DNA of 28,521 nt, from assembly GCA_043752345.1 (NCBI GenBank), contig JAYUYT010000074.1:1-28521 (forward strand), in the 5' to 3' direction. Below are positions 17,375 to 25,120 of the stretch, piece by piece (positions within the stretch are counted from its first letter, which is position 1; the number at the start of each line of letters is the position of its first letter). The position numbers and the translations under genes are program-made. This stretch comes from VFJL01 sp043752345 (lineage in GTDB: Bacteria; Pseudomonadota; Gammaproteobacteria; Burkholderiales; Nitrosomonadaceae). The notes under the pieces are model-generated. The model did no database searches. It saw nothing but the letters and a program-made list of their open reading frames with translations, and was not told where the DNA came from.

Positions 17375-17662
17375 ATGCATTATCTGACATGGTTCGTGCG
17401 TATTGTATTGTTCCTGTTGCTGCTCGGTTTTGCCGTGAAGAACGCTGACACCGTGAAGCTGCAATATTATTTTGGCTATGAATGGCAAGCGCCGCTGATG
17501 CTGATATTGCTGGTCTTCTTCACTCTGGGTGTGGCGATAGGCGTGCTGGCATGCCTGGGGAAAATATTCAGGCAAAGACGCGAAATTGCCGCATTGAAAA
17601 AAAAGTATCCAGCTACGAACGAGCATGAACCTCCCTTCGCTGTCGACAACAGGTTGAAGTAA
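17375..17662 (+). CDS. lapA: LapA family inner-membrane protein (DUF1049)
   Basis: The 95-residue protein has two transmembrane helices (about 5-22 and 40-62) and a positively charged cytoplasmic tail (FRQRREIAALKKKYP). The first helix runs into the NADTVKLQYYFG segment typical of the lipopolysaccharide assembly protein A family. In E. coli LapA sits with LapB and helps control LPS synthesis through LpxC stability. Here the usual partner lapB is not downstream: pyrF begins 13 bases after the stop. Confidence 0.85.
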   Translation: MHYLTWFVRIVLFLLLLGFAVKNADTVKLQYYFGYEWQAPLMLILLVFFTLGVAIGVLACLGKIFRQRREIAALKKKYPATNEHEPPFAVDNRLK

Positions 17663-17675
17663 GGTCGCCGACCGC

Positions 17676-18365
17676 ATGAACGATCCACGCATTATCGTCG
17701 CACTCGACTTTCCCGCCGCAGAACCGGCACTGGCGCTTGCAGCGCAGCTTGACCCGCAGCTCTGCCGGGTGAAAGTAGGCAAGGAGCTGTTTACTGCGGC
17801 CGGGCCGCAGTTGGTGGAGCAGTTGATGTGCAAGGGCTTTGAAGTTTTTCTCGATTTGAAATTTCACGATATTCCCAACACCGTGGCAAGTGCATGCAAG
17901 GTAGCGGCAGGTTTGGGCGTATGGATGGTGAACGTGCATGCGCTCGGCGGAAGAAAAATGCTCTCTGCCGCGCGCGAAGCGTTGCCACCGGGGAAAACCC
18001 GACTCATCGCCGTGACCCTGCTCACCAGCATGGGACGAGATGATCTGGCCGACATCGGCCTGAGCGGCGAGCCGGAAGCCGTGGTGCAGCGGCTGGCCGG
18101 GTTGGCTGGTGCGTGCGGACTGGATGGCGTCGTGTGCTCTGCGCTGGAGACTGCACGGCTCAGACAGATGATGGGAGAAGATTTCTGTCTGGTCACGCCG
18201 GGAATCCGTCCGCCGGATGTTGCCGTGGACGACCAGCAGCGGGTGACAACGCCACGCCAGGCGATGGCAAACGGCGCGGATTACCTGGTGATAGGCAGGC
18301 CCATCACGCAGGCACCCGACCCGCTGGGGATGTTGCGGCGCTTGCATGCTGAAATTGCAACATAG
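17676..18365 (+). CDS. pyrF: Orotidine 5'-phosphate decarboxylase
   Basis: This enzyme carries out the last step of UMP synthesis. The 229-residue TIM-barrel protein begins PRIIVALDFP and shows the catalytic charged network in FLDLKFHDIPNTVA (Asp-x-Lys-x-x-Asp), then NVHALGG, the VCSALE strand, LVTPGIRP and the phosphate-binding DYLVIGRPIT. Length is normal for the family. It follows lapA by 13 bases and is probably co-transcribed. Confidence 0.96.
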   Translation: MNDPRIIVALDFPAAEPALALAAQLDPQLCRVKVGKELFTAAGPQLVEQLMCKGFEVFLDLKFHDIPNTVASACKVAAGLGVWMVNVHALGGRKMLSAAREALPPGKTRLIAVTLLTSMGRDDLADIGLSGEPEAVVQRLAGLAGACGLDGVVCSALETARLRQMMGEDFCLVTPGIRPPDVAVDDQQRVTTPRQAMANGADYLVIGRPITQAPDPLGMLRRLHAEIAT

Positions 18366-18377
18366 TTATTCCCTACC

Positions 18378-18397
18378 AGGGGTGGCCTCACACCCCT
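18378..18397 (+). terminator. Hairpin after pyrF, weak terminator candidate
   Basis: AGGGGTG (18378-18384) and CACCCCT (18391-18397) form a perfect 7-pair stem with a 6-base loop, 13 bases after the pyrF stop. No T-run follows, so termination efficiency is doubtful; it could instead protect the 3' end of the mRNA. The rest of the 240-base gap up to 18607 shows no gene. Confidence 0.4.
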
Positions 18398-18607
18398 ACA
18401 GAGTTCCCTTCTTGTCTGTCTGATCGTTGCTGTGCCTGCAGCAATTCGTATTGTCTCAGCAAATTTCATGACCTCAACTACACTGAAAATGACAGATCGG
18501 GTGAGGCATTCCCAGTAATGCTGGATGCGGCGAATGATGCCTTGCAACTGTCGGGTAACAGCAAACTTTATTTTTCCATCGCTTACATCCAACCTCGAGG
18601 AGAGATC

Positions 18608-18970
18608 ATGAAAAAATTGTTATTGCTCATTGTCACACTGTTTGGGTTGACCACTGTCGTCCACGCAGGCGTCAACATCAATACCGCCACCCAGGCTGAG
18701 CTTGAGACTCTGCAAGGCATTGGTCCCGGCAAGGCCAAGGCGATCATCGACTATCGCAACAAGAACGGCGCGTTCAAATCAGTCGATGATCTGGAAAAAG
18801 TCGAAGGCATTGGTCCCGGCATCATCAAGCAGTTGCGTCAGGATGCCATGGTCAGCGGTGCCAGCACGGTCAGCAAGCAGGATAAGCCCGCTGCCAAGCC
18901 AGAGGATAAATCCGGCAAGAAAGAAGACAAGCCCGCGGTCAAGCAGGAGAAAAAACCAGTTGCCAAGTAA
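18608..18970 (+). CDS. Exported ComEA-like helix-hairpin-helix protein
   Basis: The 120-residue protein has a signal peptide (MKKLLLLIVTLFGLTTVVHA), then two helix-hairpin-helix motifs (LETLQGIGPGKAKAIIDYR and LEKVEGIGPGIIKQL, within about residues 20-80). A low-complexity Lys/Asp/Pro/Ala tail of about 35 residues ends the protein. Such proteins bind double-stranded DNA non-specifically through backbone contacts, and ComEA of this kind captures incoming DNA in the periplasm during transformation; there are no other competence genes nearby. The ATG has a GGAGAG ribosome site; the open frame extends upstream to 18518 but that part is not protein-like. A strong terminator follows. Confidence 0.88.
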   Translation: MKKLLLLIVTLFGLTTVVHAGVNINTATQAELETLQGIGPGKAKAIIDYRNKNGAFKSVDDLEKVEGIGPGIIKQLRQDAMVSGASTVSKQDKPAAKPEDKSGKKEDKPAVKQEKKPVAK

Positions 18971-18989
18971 TTTCACGTATTCGTATAAC

Positions 18990-19015
18990 AACCCCGGCTG
19001 ACCCCGGGGTTTTTT
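18990..19015 (+). terminator. Strong intrinsic terminator
   Basis: AACCCCGG (18990-18997) and CCGGGGTT (19004-19011) form a perfect 8-pair stem with a 6-base loop and the T-run continues to 19015. It closes the helix-hairpin-helix gene. Confidence 0.9.
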
Positions 19016-19095
19016 GTGGCTGATCGCGGTGTTGGTGGCGTTTCAATCCCGAGCGCATGTGCGATAATTCACCACCTTTAATGAATTGCACCACT

Positions 19096-19983
19096 ATGTT
19101 CAAAACCATCGAAGATTTTGTCGGCAATACCCCGCTGGTCAAGCTCAAGCGCTTGCCGGGGAAAACCGGCAATGTCATTCTCGCCAAGCTGGAAGGCAAC
19201 AACCCGGCCGGATCGGTGAAGGATCGTCCGGCGTTGTCGATGATTTCACGCGCGCAGGCGCGCGGCGAGATCAAGCCGGGGGATACGTTGATCGAAGCCA
19301 CCAGCGGCAATACCGGTATTGCCTTGGCGATGGCAGCGACAGTGATGGGTTATCGCATGCTATTGGTGATGCCGGAGCATCTCAGCATCGAACGGCGGCA
19401 ATCGATGAGCGCATTCGGTGCGGAAATCGTGCTGACGCCAAAACAGGGCAGCATGGAGCAAGCGCGCGATGTGGCAGCGCGCATGCGCGATGAGGGACGC
19501 GGCATCATCCTCGATCAGTTTGCCAATCCGGATAATCCGCTGGCGCATTATGCAGGCACTGCACCCGAGATCTGGCGCGATACCGCCGGGCAGATCAGCC
19601 ACTTTGTCAGCAGCATGGGCACTACCGGCACCATCATGGGTTGCGGCAGATACTTCAAGGAAAAGAATCCCGCAATCCAGATCATCGGCGTGCAACCGGA
19701 GGCGGGCGCCCAGATTCCCGGCATCCGCAAATGGCCGCAAGCCTACCTGCCGAAAATCTACGATCCTGCACAGGTGGATCGCATCATGCTGGTGTCGCAG
19801 ACCGAAGCCGAAGATATGACCCGGCGGCTGGCGCGCGAGGAGGGGATATTTGCCGGAATTTCATCCGGTGGTGCACTGGCAATGGCGCTCAGGATTTCCG
19901 CCGAAGTTGAAAATGCGGTAATCGTTTTTATCGTCTGCGATCGTGGCGACCGTTATTTATCTACCGGAGTCTTTGCCGCATGA
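19096..19983 (+). CDS. cysM: Cysteine synthase B
   Basis: The 295-residue PLP enzyme makes cysteine from O-acetylserine; the CysM type can also use thiosulfate. It is distinguished from the CysK encoded at 7132 by MFKTIEDFVGNTPLVKLKRL at the start, the PLP lysine in NPAGSVKDRPA, ATSGNTGIALAMAATVMGY, and the phosphate loop SSMGTTGTIMG. The C-terminal CDRGDRYLSTGVF is typical of CysM. The open frame extends to 19057 but the family start is the ATG at 19096. The exonuclease gene begins about 70 bases after its stop. Confidence 0.95.
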   Translation: MFKTIEDFVGNTPLVKLKRLPGKTGNVILAKLEGNNPAGSVKDRPALSMISRAQARGEIKPGDTLIEATSGNTGIALAMAATVMGYRMLLVMPEHLSIERRQSMSAFGAEIVLTPKQGSMEQARDVAARMRDEGRGIILDQFANPDNPLAHYAGTAPEIWRDTAGQISHFVSSMGTTGTIMGCGRYFKEKNPAIQIIGVQPEAGAQIPGIRKWPQAYLPKIYDPAQVDRIMLVSQTEAEDMTRRLAREEGIFAGISSGGALAMALRISAEVENAVIVFIVCDRGDRYLSTGVFAA

Positions 19984-20053
19984 ACACGGCAGAACGCATG
20001 TGCCGGCAAGCAGCACTGCAGATTCATCTGCAGACGCAATTGGAGAACAGTAC

Positions 20054-20827
20054 ATGACGCCAGTGCTGGTGTTCGACATCGAGACCGTGCCCGATATCGA
20101 GGGGTTGCGCAAACTCAACGATCTGGGTGCGGAGCTGGCCGCAGCTGAGGTGGCCGAGATGGCGTTTCAGTCGCGTCGCCAGACTAGCGGCAGCGATTTT
20201 TTGCCGCTGCACTTGCAGCGGGTGGTGGCGATTTCGTGCGCACTGCGCGACAAAAACGATTTTCGCGTCTGGTCGCTAGGAACTGCGGAGGATACCGAAG
20301 CGGAACTGATCCGGCGTTTTTTCGAAGGCATCGACAAATACACGCCGCAACTGGTTTCATGGAATGGCGGCGGCTTCGATCTGCCGGTGCTGCATTACCG
20401 CAGCCTGGTGCACGGCATCCAGGCACGGCGTTACTGGGAAATGGGCGAGGATGACCGGGAGTTCAAGTGGAATAATTATCTCAGCCGCTACCATACGCGC
20501 CATCTAGATTTGATGGATCTGCTGGCGCTGTATCAGCCGCGCGCCAATGCGCCGCTGAATGATCTGGCCCGGCTGATGGGTTTGCCCGGCAAGCTGGGCA
20601 TGGACGGTTCGCAGGTGTGGGGCGCGTACCAGAACGGCGAGATCGCCGCCATCCGCAATTATTGCGAAACCGATGTGGTGAATACTTACCTGGTGTATTT
20701 GCGCTTCCAGTTGATGCGCGGCATATTGAACAGCGAACAATATCAACATGAATGCGAGCTGGTACGCACCACCCTGGGCAAGTCTGCCGAACCCCACTGG
20801 CAGGAATTTCTCGCTCAGTGGCAGTAA
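20054..20827 (+). CDS. Predicted 3'-5' exonuclease of the PolB-like DEDDy family
   Basis: The 257-residue protein opens with VLVFDIETVPD (exonuclease motif I, Asp-x-Glu). VSWNGGGFDLPVL is motif II and YCETDVVNTYLVYLR is motif III, so the three catalytic acidic motifs of DEDD nucleases are present. There is no polymerase domain. This family is annotated as predicted PolB-like 3'-5' exonuclease; its substrate is not established. The ATG at 20054 has GGAG eight bases upstream; an earlier in-frame GTG would overlap cysM. The order cysM-exonuclease-rlmD suggests an operon. Confidence 0.88.
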   Translation: MTPVLVFDIETVPDIEGLRKLNDLGAELAAAEVAEMAFQSRRQTSGSDFLPLHLQRVVAISCALRDKNDFRVWSLGTAEDTEAELIRRFFEGIDKYTPQLVSWNGGGFDLPVLHYRSLVHGIQARRYWEMGEDDREFKWNNYLSRYHTRHLDLMDLLALYQPRANAPLNDLARLMGLPGKLGMDGSQVWGAYQNGEIAAIRNYCETDVVNTYLVYLRFQLMRGILNSEQYQHECELVRTTLGKSAEPHWQEFLAQWQ

Positions 20828-20879
20828 CCGGGCGAGTCCGCCCACCCCCCCGATCGCAGTTATCCCCGCCTGGCACAAG

Positions 20880-22187
20880 ATGATCGCTCCCGTCACCATC
20901 GAATCCCTGGATCAGGAAGGCCGCGGCGTTGCTCACGCCGCAGGCAAAGTCATTTTCATTGAAGGCACGCTGCCGGGTGAAGTGGTCACCTACAGCCCGT
21001 ACCGCAAGAAATCAAATTTCGAACTGGCGCAGGTGGGGAAGATACTCAAGCCGGGGTCGGCACGCGTGACCCCGCAGTGCAGATACTTCGGCGTGTGCGG
21101 CGGCTGCGGCCTGCAACACATGGATGCGCGCGCCCAGGTCGCGGCAAAACAGCGCATTCTGGAAGGCGACCTCAAGCACATCGGCAAGGTTGAGCCAGAA
21201 CTGATCCTGCCCGCCGTGTATGGAGCAGCCTGGGGTTATCGTTATCGCGCGCGCATGTCGGTGCGCTATGTCGCCAAAAAAGGCGGCGTGCTGGTGGGCT
21301 TTCACGAAAAGCGCAGCAGTTTTGTCGCCGACATGCAGTCGTGCGAAATCATGCCGCCGCGCATTTCTGCGCTGATCATGCCGCTGCGGGAACTGATCGG
21401 CAGCCTGTCGCTCCGCGAGCGGCTGCCGCAAGTGGAAGTGTCGCTGGGGGAGGAGGTGGATGTGCTGGTATTGCGCATCATGGATCCTCTCAGCGCACAG
21501 GATGAAGTCTTGCTCAAGGCTTTTGCCGCGCAACACACGGTCCAGTTTTTCCTGCAGACCAAAGGACCGGAGACGGCTTATCCGTTTTATCCGCTGGATG
21601 CGCCGGAACTGAATTATGTCCTGCCGGAATTCGATATCGTCATGCCGTTTCACCCCACCGAATTCACTCAGGTCAACCCCGCGATGAACCGGATACTGGT
21701 ACGGCGCACCCTGAGTCTGCTTGACCCGCAGCCGGGGGAGCGCATCGCCGATTTTTTCTGTGGGCTGGGCAATTTCACTTTGCCGATGGCGCGGCGCGGA
21801 GCGCAAGCGATAGGTTACGAAGGCAGTGCAACCATGGTGCGACGCGCGGCAGAGAACGCCGAGCGCAATCGGCTGTCAGCCAATACCCAATTTATTGAAA
21901 CCAATCTGTTCGAAGCCAGCGCAACGTGGCTGCAAGGGCAAGGGGCATTCGACAAAATGCTGCTCGACCCGCCGCGTGACGGCGCATTTGCCGTAGTCAA
22001 TTCACTGGCTGAGGGACAAGCGGCACCTGAGCGCATCGTGTACGTCTCCTGCAACCCCGCCACACTAGCGCGGGATGCGGCGGTGCTGGTGCATACCAAA
22101 GGTTATCGCCTGAAAGCGGCGGGGGTGGTGAACATGTTTCCGCACACCACGCATGTCGAGTCGATGGCGCTGTTCGAGAAGAACTAA
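20880..22187 (+). CDS. rlmD: 23S rRNA (uracil(1939)-C(5))-methyltransferase
   Basis: The 435-residue RlmD/RumA protein starts with a TRAM domain (IESLDQEGRGVAHAAGKVIFI to about residue 60). An iron-sulfur cluster site follows (CRYFGVCGGC, with a fourth cysteine in MQSCEI). The C-terminal AdoMet methyltransferase domain shows DFFCGLGNFTLPMAR as the AdoMet loop and the catalytic cysteine in VSCNPATLARD. I start at the ATG at 20880, where the TRAM domain begins. The open frame runs back to 20748, inside the exonuclease gene. A bidirectional terminator follows. Confidence 0.94.
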   Translation: MIAPVTIESLDQEGRGVAHAAGKVIFIEGTLPGEVVTYSPYRKKSNFELAQVGKILKPGSARVTPQCRYFGVCGGCGLQHMDARAQVAAKQRILEGDLKHIGKVEPELILPAVYGAAWGYRYRARMSVRYVAKKGGVLVGFHEKRSSFVADMQSCEIMPPRISALIMPLRELIGSLSLRERLPQVEVSLGEEVDVLVLRIMDPLSAQDEVLLKAFAAQHTVQFFLQTKGPETAYPFYPLDAPELNYVLPEFDIVMPFHPTEFTQVNPAMNRILVRRTLSLLDPQPGERIADFFCGLGNFTLPMARRGAQAIGYEGSATMVRRAAENAERNRLSANTQFIETNLFEASATWLQGQGAFDKMLLDPPRDGAFAVVNSLAEGQAAPERIVYVSCNPATLARDAAVLVHTKGYRLKAAGVVNMFPHTTHVESMALFEKN

Positions 22188-22195
22188 GCGGAAAT

Positions 22196-22227
22196 AAAAA
22201 AGGGCGGCTGTCACCAGCCGCCCTTTT
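22196..22227. terminator. Bidirectional intrinsic terminator between rlmD and the BI-1 gene
   Basis: AGGGCGGCTG (22201-22210) and CAGCCGCCCT (22215-22224) form a perfect 10-pair stem with a TCAC loop, flanked by an A-run on the left and a T-run on the right. It can stop transcription from both convergent genes. Confidence 0.93.
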
Positions 22228-22248
22228 GTAGCAGTAACGTTCGCAGCG

Positions 22249-22944
22249 TCAGTCTTTCTCGCCCGAGAACGCCAGCAGCAGATGCAACAGGCTCATGAAC
22301 AGGTTGTAGATGCTGAGGTAAATGCCCATCGTTGCCATGACATAGTTGGTTTCGCCACCGTTGACGATACGGCTGACGTCAAACAGGATGAAGCCGGAGA
22401 ACAGCAACACCGCTACTGCCGAGATGGCAAGCGAAGCGGCCGGCATGGCGAAGAACAGGTTGGCAACCGAAGCAAGTACCAACATCACCAGGCCCACGAA
22501 CAGGAAATTGCCCATGAAACCAAAATCCTTACGGGTTACGGTGGCAACTGTCGCCAGGGTGAGGAAGATGGCCCCGGTTCCGCCCGCAGCGATACCAACT
22601 AGTTGCGCGCCATTGTTGAAATGCAGCGCGTATTGCAACATCGGTCCCAGCCACCAGCCGGCGACGAAAGTAAATACAAACAGCAGGACGATCCCCATCA
22701 CGCTGTTACGCGTGGCGCTGACGCCAAACATCAGGCCGATCATCACCGCCAGCATCACCAGTGGCCCCATGATCGGGGACTGGGCGAGGAAAGAGAAATT
22801 GGTGCTCATGCCGATCATCGCGCCAATCACTGTTGGGATCATGGTCAGGCCCAGCATTCCATAGGTATTGCGCAGAACCTTGTTGCGCTCAACCGCAAGT
22901 CCGCCGGCTGCATTTTGGTTCGAATATCTTAGTTCAGGTTGCAT
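22249..22944 (-). CDS. Bax inhibitor-1 family (YbhL/YccA) membrane protein
   Basis: The protein of about 231 residues is almost entirely hydrophobic with seven predicted transmembrane segments, an N-terminal RYSNQNAAGGLAVERNKVLRNTYGML, and the family's late FILFDVSRIVNGGETNYVMAT motif with the acidic residue in helix 6-7. This family forms pH-sensitive calcium-leak channels; in bacteria YccA also interacts with the FtsH protease. The start is one of two adjacent ATG codons (22947 or 22944) directly after an AAGGAGG; I prefer the second because the first is too close to the ribosome site. Confidence 0.92.
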   Translation of the reverse strand: MQPELRYSNQNAAGGLAVERNKVLRNTYGMLGLTMIPTVIGAMIGMSTNFSFLAQSPIMGPLVMLAVMIGLMFGVSATRNSVMGIVLLFVFTFVAGWWLGPMLQYALHFNNGAQLVGIAAGGTGAIFLTLATVATVTRKDFGFMGNFLFVGLVMLVLASVANLFFAMPAASLAISAVAVLLFSGFILFDVSRIVNGGETNYVMATMGIYLSIYNLFMSLLHLLLAFSGEKD

Positions 22945-23034
22945 CATGCCTCCTTGGTTGATGAACTGTACAACGCATAAGACTACTCATATTAGCAAAA
23001 AGTTGCAATCTAAATAAAGGATAACGGGCAGTCT

Positions 23035-23049
23035 GCTGGCAAAGCCAGC
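23035..23049. other. Perfect short hairpin upstream of the tRNA repeats
   Basis: GCTGGC (23035-23040) and GCCAGC (23044-23049) form a 6-pair stem with an AAA loop in the gap between the BI-1 gene and the tRNA repeats. There is no T-run on either side, so it is not a clear terminator. Confidence 0.35.
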
Positions 23050-23110
23050 CTCAAAAAGGTATTATTCCAAGCTGATTTCCGGGGTATGGAGCGGTTCAGC
23101 AGCAGTCTTG

Positions 23111-23168
23111 ACGCATGCGGAAGCCTGCGCTAGCGAGGCTCATGCACGTAGTGCGTTATGCCGGAGCT
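23111..23168 (+). repeat. 58-bp palindromic element, copy 1 (in the pseudo-tRNA anticodon loop)
   Basis: The element sits exactly between CTTG and AAAACTG of the tRNA-Ser anticodon loop. GCATG (23113-23117) and AGCCT (23122-23126) pair with AGGCT (23136-23140) and CATGC (23141-23145), enclosing the palindrome CGCTAGCG. A second hairpin GCAC-GTA-GTGC follows (23144-23154). It has no coding capacity. Its size and foldback structure resemble small palindromic elements of the REP/MITE kind; the family is not one I recognise. Confidence 0.7.
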
Positions 23169-23210
23169 AAAACTGCCGTAGGGGAGTTGAAGTCGTAGAG
23201 CAGCAAGAAG

Positions 23211-23320
23211 GGAAGCGTGGCCGAGTGGTTTAAGGCAGCAGTCTTGGCGCATGCGGAAGCCTGCGCTAGCGAGGCTCATGCACGCAGTGCGTTATGCCGG
23301 AGCTAAAACTGCCGTAGGGG
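23211..23320 (+). pseudogene. Interrupted tRNA-Ser fragment
   Basis: Bases 23211-23246 are identical to the acceptor 5' strand, D arm and 5' anticodon arm of the intact tRNA-Ser at 23347. After the 58-base insert the sequence resumes as AAAACTGCCGTAGGGG (23305-23320), then loses identity. A faint echo of the T arm (GAGTTGAAGTC against GAGTTCGAATCTC) follows. There is no 3' acceptor strand or CCA, so it cannot make a tRNA by itself. Confidence 0.7.
23247..23304 (+). repeat. 58-bp palindromic element, copy 2
   Basis: This is the same element as at 23111-23168, with two visible base differences (first base and the loop of the second hairpin, GCA instead of GTA). It again splits the anticodon loop of a partial tRNA-Ser. 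The loop change keeps the stem, which is consistent with neutral drift in a structured element. Confidence 0.7.
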
Positions 23321-23346
23321 AGTTGAAGTCGAAGAACAGCAAGAAG

Positions 23347-23436
23347 GGAAGCGTGGCCGAGTGGTTTAAGGCAGCAGTCTTGAAAACTGCCGTAGGGGCA
23401 ACTCTACCGTGAGTTCGAATCTCACCGCTTCCGCCA
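23347..23436 (+). tRNA. tRNA-Ser (anticodon UGA)
   Basis: This is a complete class II tRNA of 90 bases including an encoded CCA. The acceptor GGAAGCG (23347-23353) pairs with CGCTTCC (23426-23432), the discriminator is G, and CCA is at 23434-23436. The D arm is GGCCGAGTGGTTTAAGGC. The anticodon loop CTTGAAA gives TGA, and a long variable arm (GTAGGGGCAACTCTAC) and T arm (GTGAG TTCGAAT CTCAC) complete it. It reads UCA and related serine codons. The 5' half is repeated upstream. Confidence 0.95.
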
Positions 23437-23503
23437 GTTATGGTATTCACCGCCATGCCACCAATTTAATATAAGAATTATTCTAGATAGATACCAAGCA
23501 CGC

Positions 23504-24652
23504 TTACAGCGTCACGTTCTCAGAATGATGCGGCAATTGCAGATAACGCCGAGTCTGCATCTCGGACAAACGGCTGATGGTGCGGGAAAACTCGCCAGAC
23601 AACACGCCCTCGACATAGATCTCATCCGGCGTGGCCACCGCTGAAGCTACCAGTCTGACATTGTTGTCGTAAAGCACATCGATCAACCAGGTGAAGCGCC
23701 GTGCCGCGTCGGCATGCTCTGCGGTCATGTGCGGGATATGCGACAAAAACACCGTAGGGAAGCGGTGGGCGATCTCCAGATAATCTTCCTGCGCGTGCGC
23801 ACCGCCGCATAACTCCTTGAACTCGAACCACACTGCGTTGCGCGCGATCCTTTTCACCGGAATCAGACGGCCCCGTACTTCGACATGCTGTTCATCACGC
23901 CGCGTTCCGGCGGATATCCGTTCAAACCACTCATCCAGGCACGTCTCGTTCGCGGCCGCGCCATCAGCATCGTCAGCCACCAGAAACAGTGGCTCACGGG
24001 CCGCCGTCCGCAGGCGGTAATCATGGCCGCTATCCATGTGCAATACCTTCAGTTTGCGCTTGAGCAGTTCGATGGCGGGCAGGAAATTCTGCCGCTGCAA
24101 GCCGTTTGGATACAGACCATCGGGTGGATAGTTGGAGGTGGTGATCAGTACCACGCCACGTTCGAACAGCGCCTCTACCAACCGCCCCAGTATCATCGCA
24201 TCAGCGATGTCATCGACGTGGAACTCGTCCAGGCACAGCAAGCGAGTAGATAGTGCGATCCTGCCGGATAGGGCGATCAGCGGATCATCTTCCCCGGCCA
24301 GCAGCTTCATCCCGTGATGAACCTCGGCCATAAAATTGTGGAAGTGAATGCGGCGTTTGCGGTGATATGGCAGGCAGGCATAAAACGCATCCATCAAAAA
24401 AGTCTTGCCGCGTCCGACCCCACCCCATAGATACAGACCCTTGGGTACCTCCGGGCTGAGCAGGCTATGGCCCAGAAAACGATTGCGCCTGGATTTAAAC
24501 TCGACCAACTGATGCCACAACACATCCAGCTCATCAATCGCGGCGGTCTGCGCGGCATCATGCACGAAACCCGGCAAAGCGCAGATACCTTGATACCAGG
24601 CCTTGGGACTCATGCTACCGTCAGGGGGTGCGGGAAGGGTGGGTTGAGACAT
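23504..24652 (-). CDS. zapE: Cell division protein ZapE (AFG1-like ATPase)
   Basis: The 382-residue P-loop ATPase has Walker A in GLYLWGGVGRGKTFLMD (about residues 72-88), Walker B in LLCLDEFHVDDIADAMIL, a sensor in VVLITTSNYPPDGLY, and the conserved GLQRQNFLPAI. In E. coli ZapE is needed for cell division under low oxygen or heat and destabilises FtsZ polymers; mitochondrial AFG1 is the homologue. Length and motifs are normal. The ATG at 24652 has only a weak ribosome site. It is transcribed away from the toxin-antitoxin modules that follow. Confidence 0.93.
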   Translation of the reverse strand: MSQPTLPAPPDGSMSPKAWYQGICALPGFVHDAAQTAAIDELDVLWHQLVEFKSRRNRFLGHSLLSPEVPKGLYLWGGVGRGKTFLMDAFYACLPYHRKRRIHFHNFMAEVHHGMKLLAGEDDPLIALSGRIALSTRLLCLDEFHVDDIADAMILGRLVEALFERGVVLITTSNYPPDGLYPNGLQRQNFLPAIELLKRKLKVLHMDSGHDYRLRTAAREPLFLVADDADGAAANETCLDEWFERISAGTRRDEQHVEVRGRLIPVKRIARNAVWFEFKELCGGAHAQEDYLEIAHRFPTVFLSHIPHMTAEHADAARRFTWLIDVLYDNNVRLVASAVATPDEIYVEGVLSGEFSRTISRLSEMQTRRYLQLPHHSENVTL

Positions 24653-24794
24653 GGCTTATTCCAGCTAATTTGCAGTGCAATTCCCGTGAGAATTCTTCGC
24701 GCTAATGCCGCAATTATGCCGCGTTTCCAGACAAATCACCCGGCTGGAAATGAAATGTCGCAAGTTGCCCGCGATGGAGTAACGCAATCGAGCG

Positions 24795-24841
24795 CTTGAT
24801 TGATCGCACTATCTAGCGTACTATTAAGCGTACTGAAATAC
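24795..24841 (+). promoter_or_regulatory. Promoter and probable operator of the Phd/RelE-like module
   Basis: TTGATT (24795-24800) and TACTAT (24818-24823) are spaced 17 bases and form a good sigma-70 promoter. AGCGTACT occurs twice (24814-24821 and 24826-24833), with a shorter ATACT at 24837, overlapping the -10 and start site. Repeated half-sites in that position are where antitoxins of this kind bind to repress their own operon (inference). Confidence 0.65.
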
Positions 24842-24859
24842 TGCAAGGAGAGATAAATC

Positions 24860-25120
24860 ATGTCCAGCCTGACTGCCAATGATCTGAAAACCAAAGGTGT
24901 CGCTGCCATCGAGGCCGTGCTGGCGGAACGGTCAGAAGCGATAGTCTCGGTGCGTGGCAAAGATCGCTTCGTGGTGATGGAGATAGCACAATATCACTAC
25001 CTGCGCGAGTGCGAACTGGAAGCGGCGTTGGCCGAAACGCGTGCCGATATCGCGGCTGGGCGCTTTGTGCAGGAGTCGCCGGCGGCGCATGTCAAGCGGG
25101 TGAAGAAGTCTACCGCATGA
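24860..25120 (+). CDS. Type II antitoxin, Phd/YefM family
   Basis: The 86-residue protein has the Phd/YefM fold signature at the N-terminus (LTANDLKTKGVAAIEAVL, then EAIVSVRGKDRFVVMEIAQYHYLRE). A charged helix that would wrap the toxin (ECELEAALAETRADIAAGRF) and a basic tail follow. It would neutralise the toxin encoded next and repress the operon. The ATG is preceded by AAGGAG. The stop overlaps the toxin start (ATGA at 25117-25120). Confidence 0.88.
   Translation: MSSLTANDLKTKGVAAIEAVLAERSEAIVSVRGKDRFVVMEIAQYHYLRECELEAALAETRADIAAGRFVQESPAAHVKRVKKSTA

Larger units (their letters stand above)
23099..23370 (+). repeat. Two 136-bp tandem repeats made of tRNA-Ser pieces and a palindromic insert
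   Basis: Unit 1 (23099-23234) and unit 2 (23235-23370) are direct repeats with only a few differences. Each starts with the 5' anticodon arm of tRNA-Ser (GCAGCAGTCTTG) and continues with a 58-base insert. Then come the 3' side of the anticodon arm and the start of the variable arm (AAAACTGCCGTAGGGG), a spacer of about 25 bases, and the 5' half of the tRNA (GGAAGCGTGGCCGAGTGG). The end of unit 2 runs directly into the intact tRNA gene, which is therefore the third, uninterrupted occurrence at the same 136-base spacing. No unit holds a complete tRNA: the T arm and 3' acceptor strand are missing. Confidence 0.9.

Noticed and set aside
22282..22864. Two overlapping plus-strand open frames of 106 and 172 codons
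   Set aside because: They are antisense shadows of the Bax-inhibitor-1 family gene, whose transmembrane pattern and family motifs are clear on the minus strand.
23211..23346. Functional intron-containing tRNA-Ser
   Set aside because: The copies lack the T arm and the 3' acceptor strand, so removing the insert would not give a tRNA; the insert is also far too small for a group I intron.
23347..24652. tRNA-Ser as the attachment site of a genomic island covering the toxin-antitoxin region
   Set aside because: No repeat of the tRNA 3' end and no integrase is visible, and the housekeeping gene zapE lies between the tRNA and the accessory genes.
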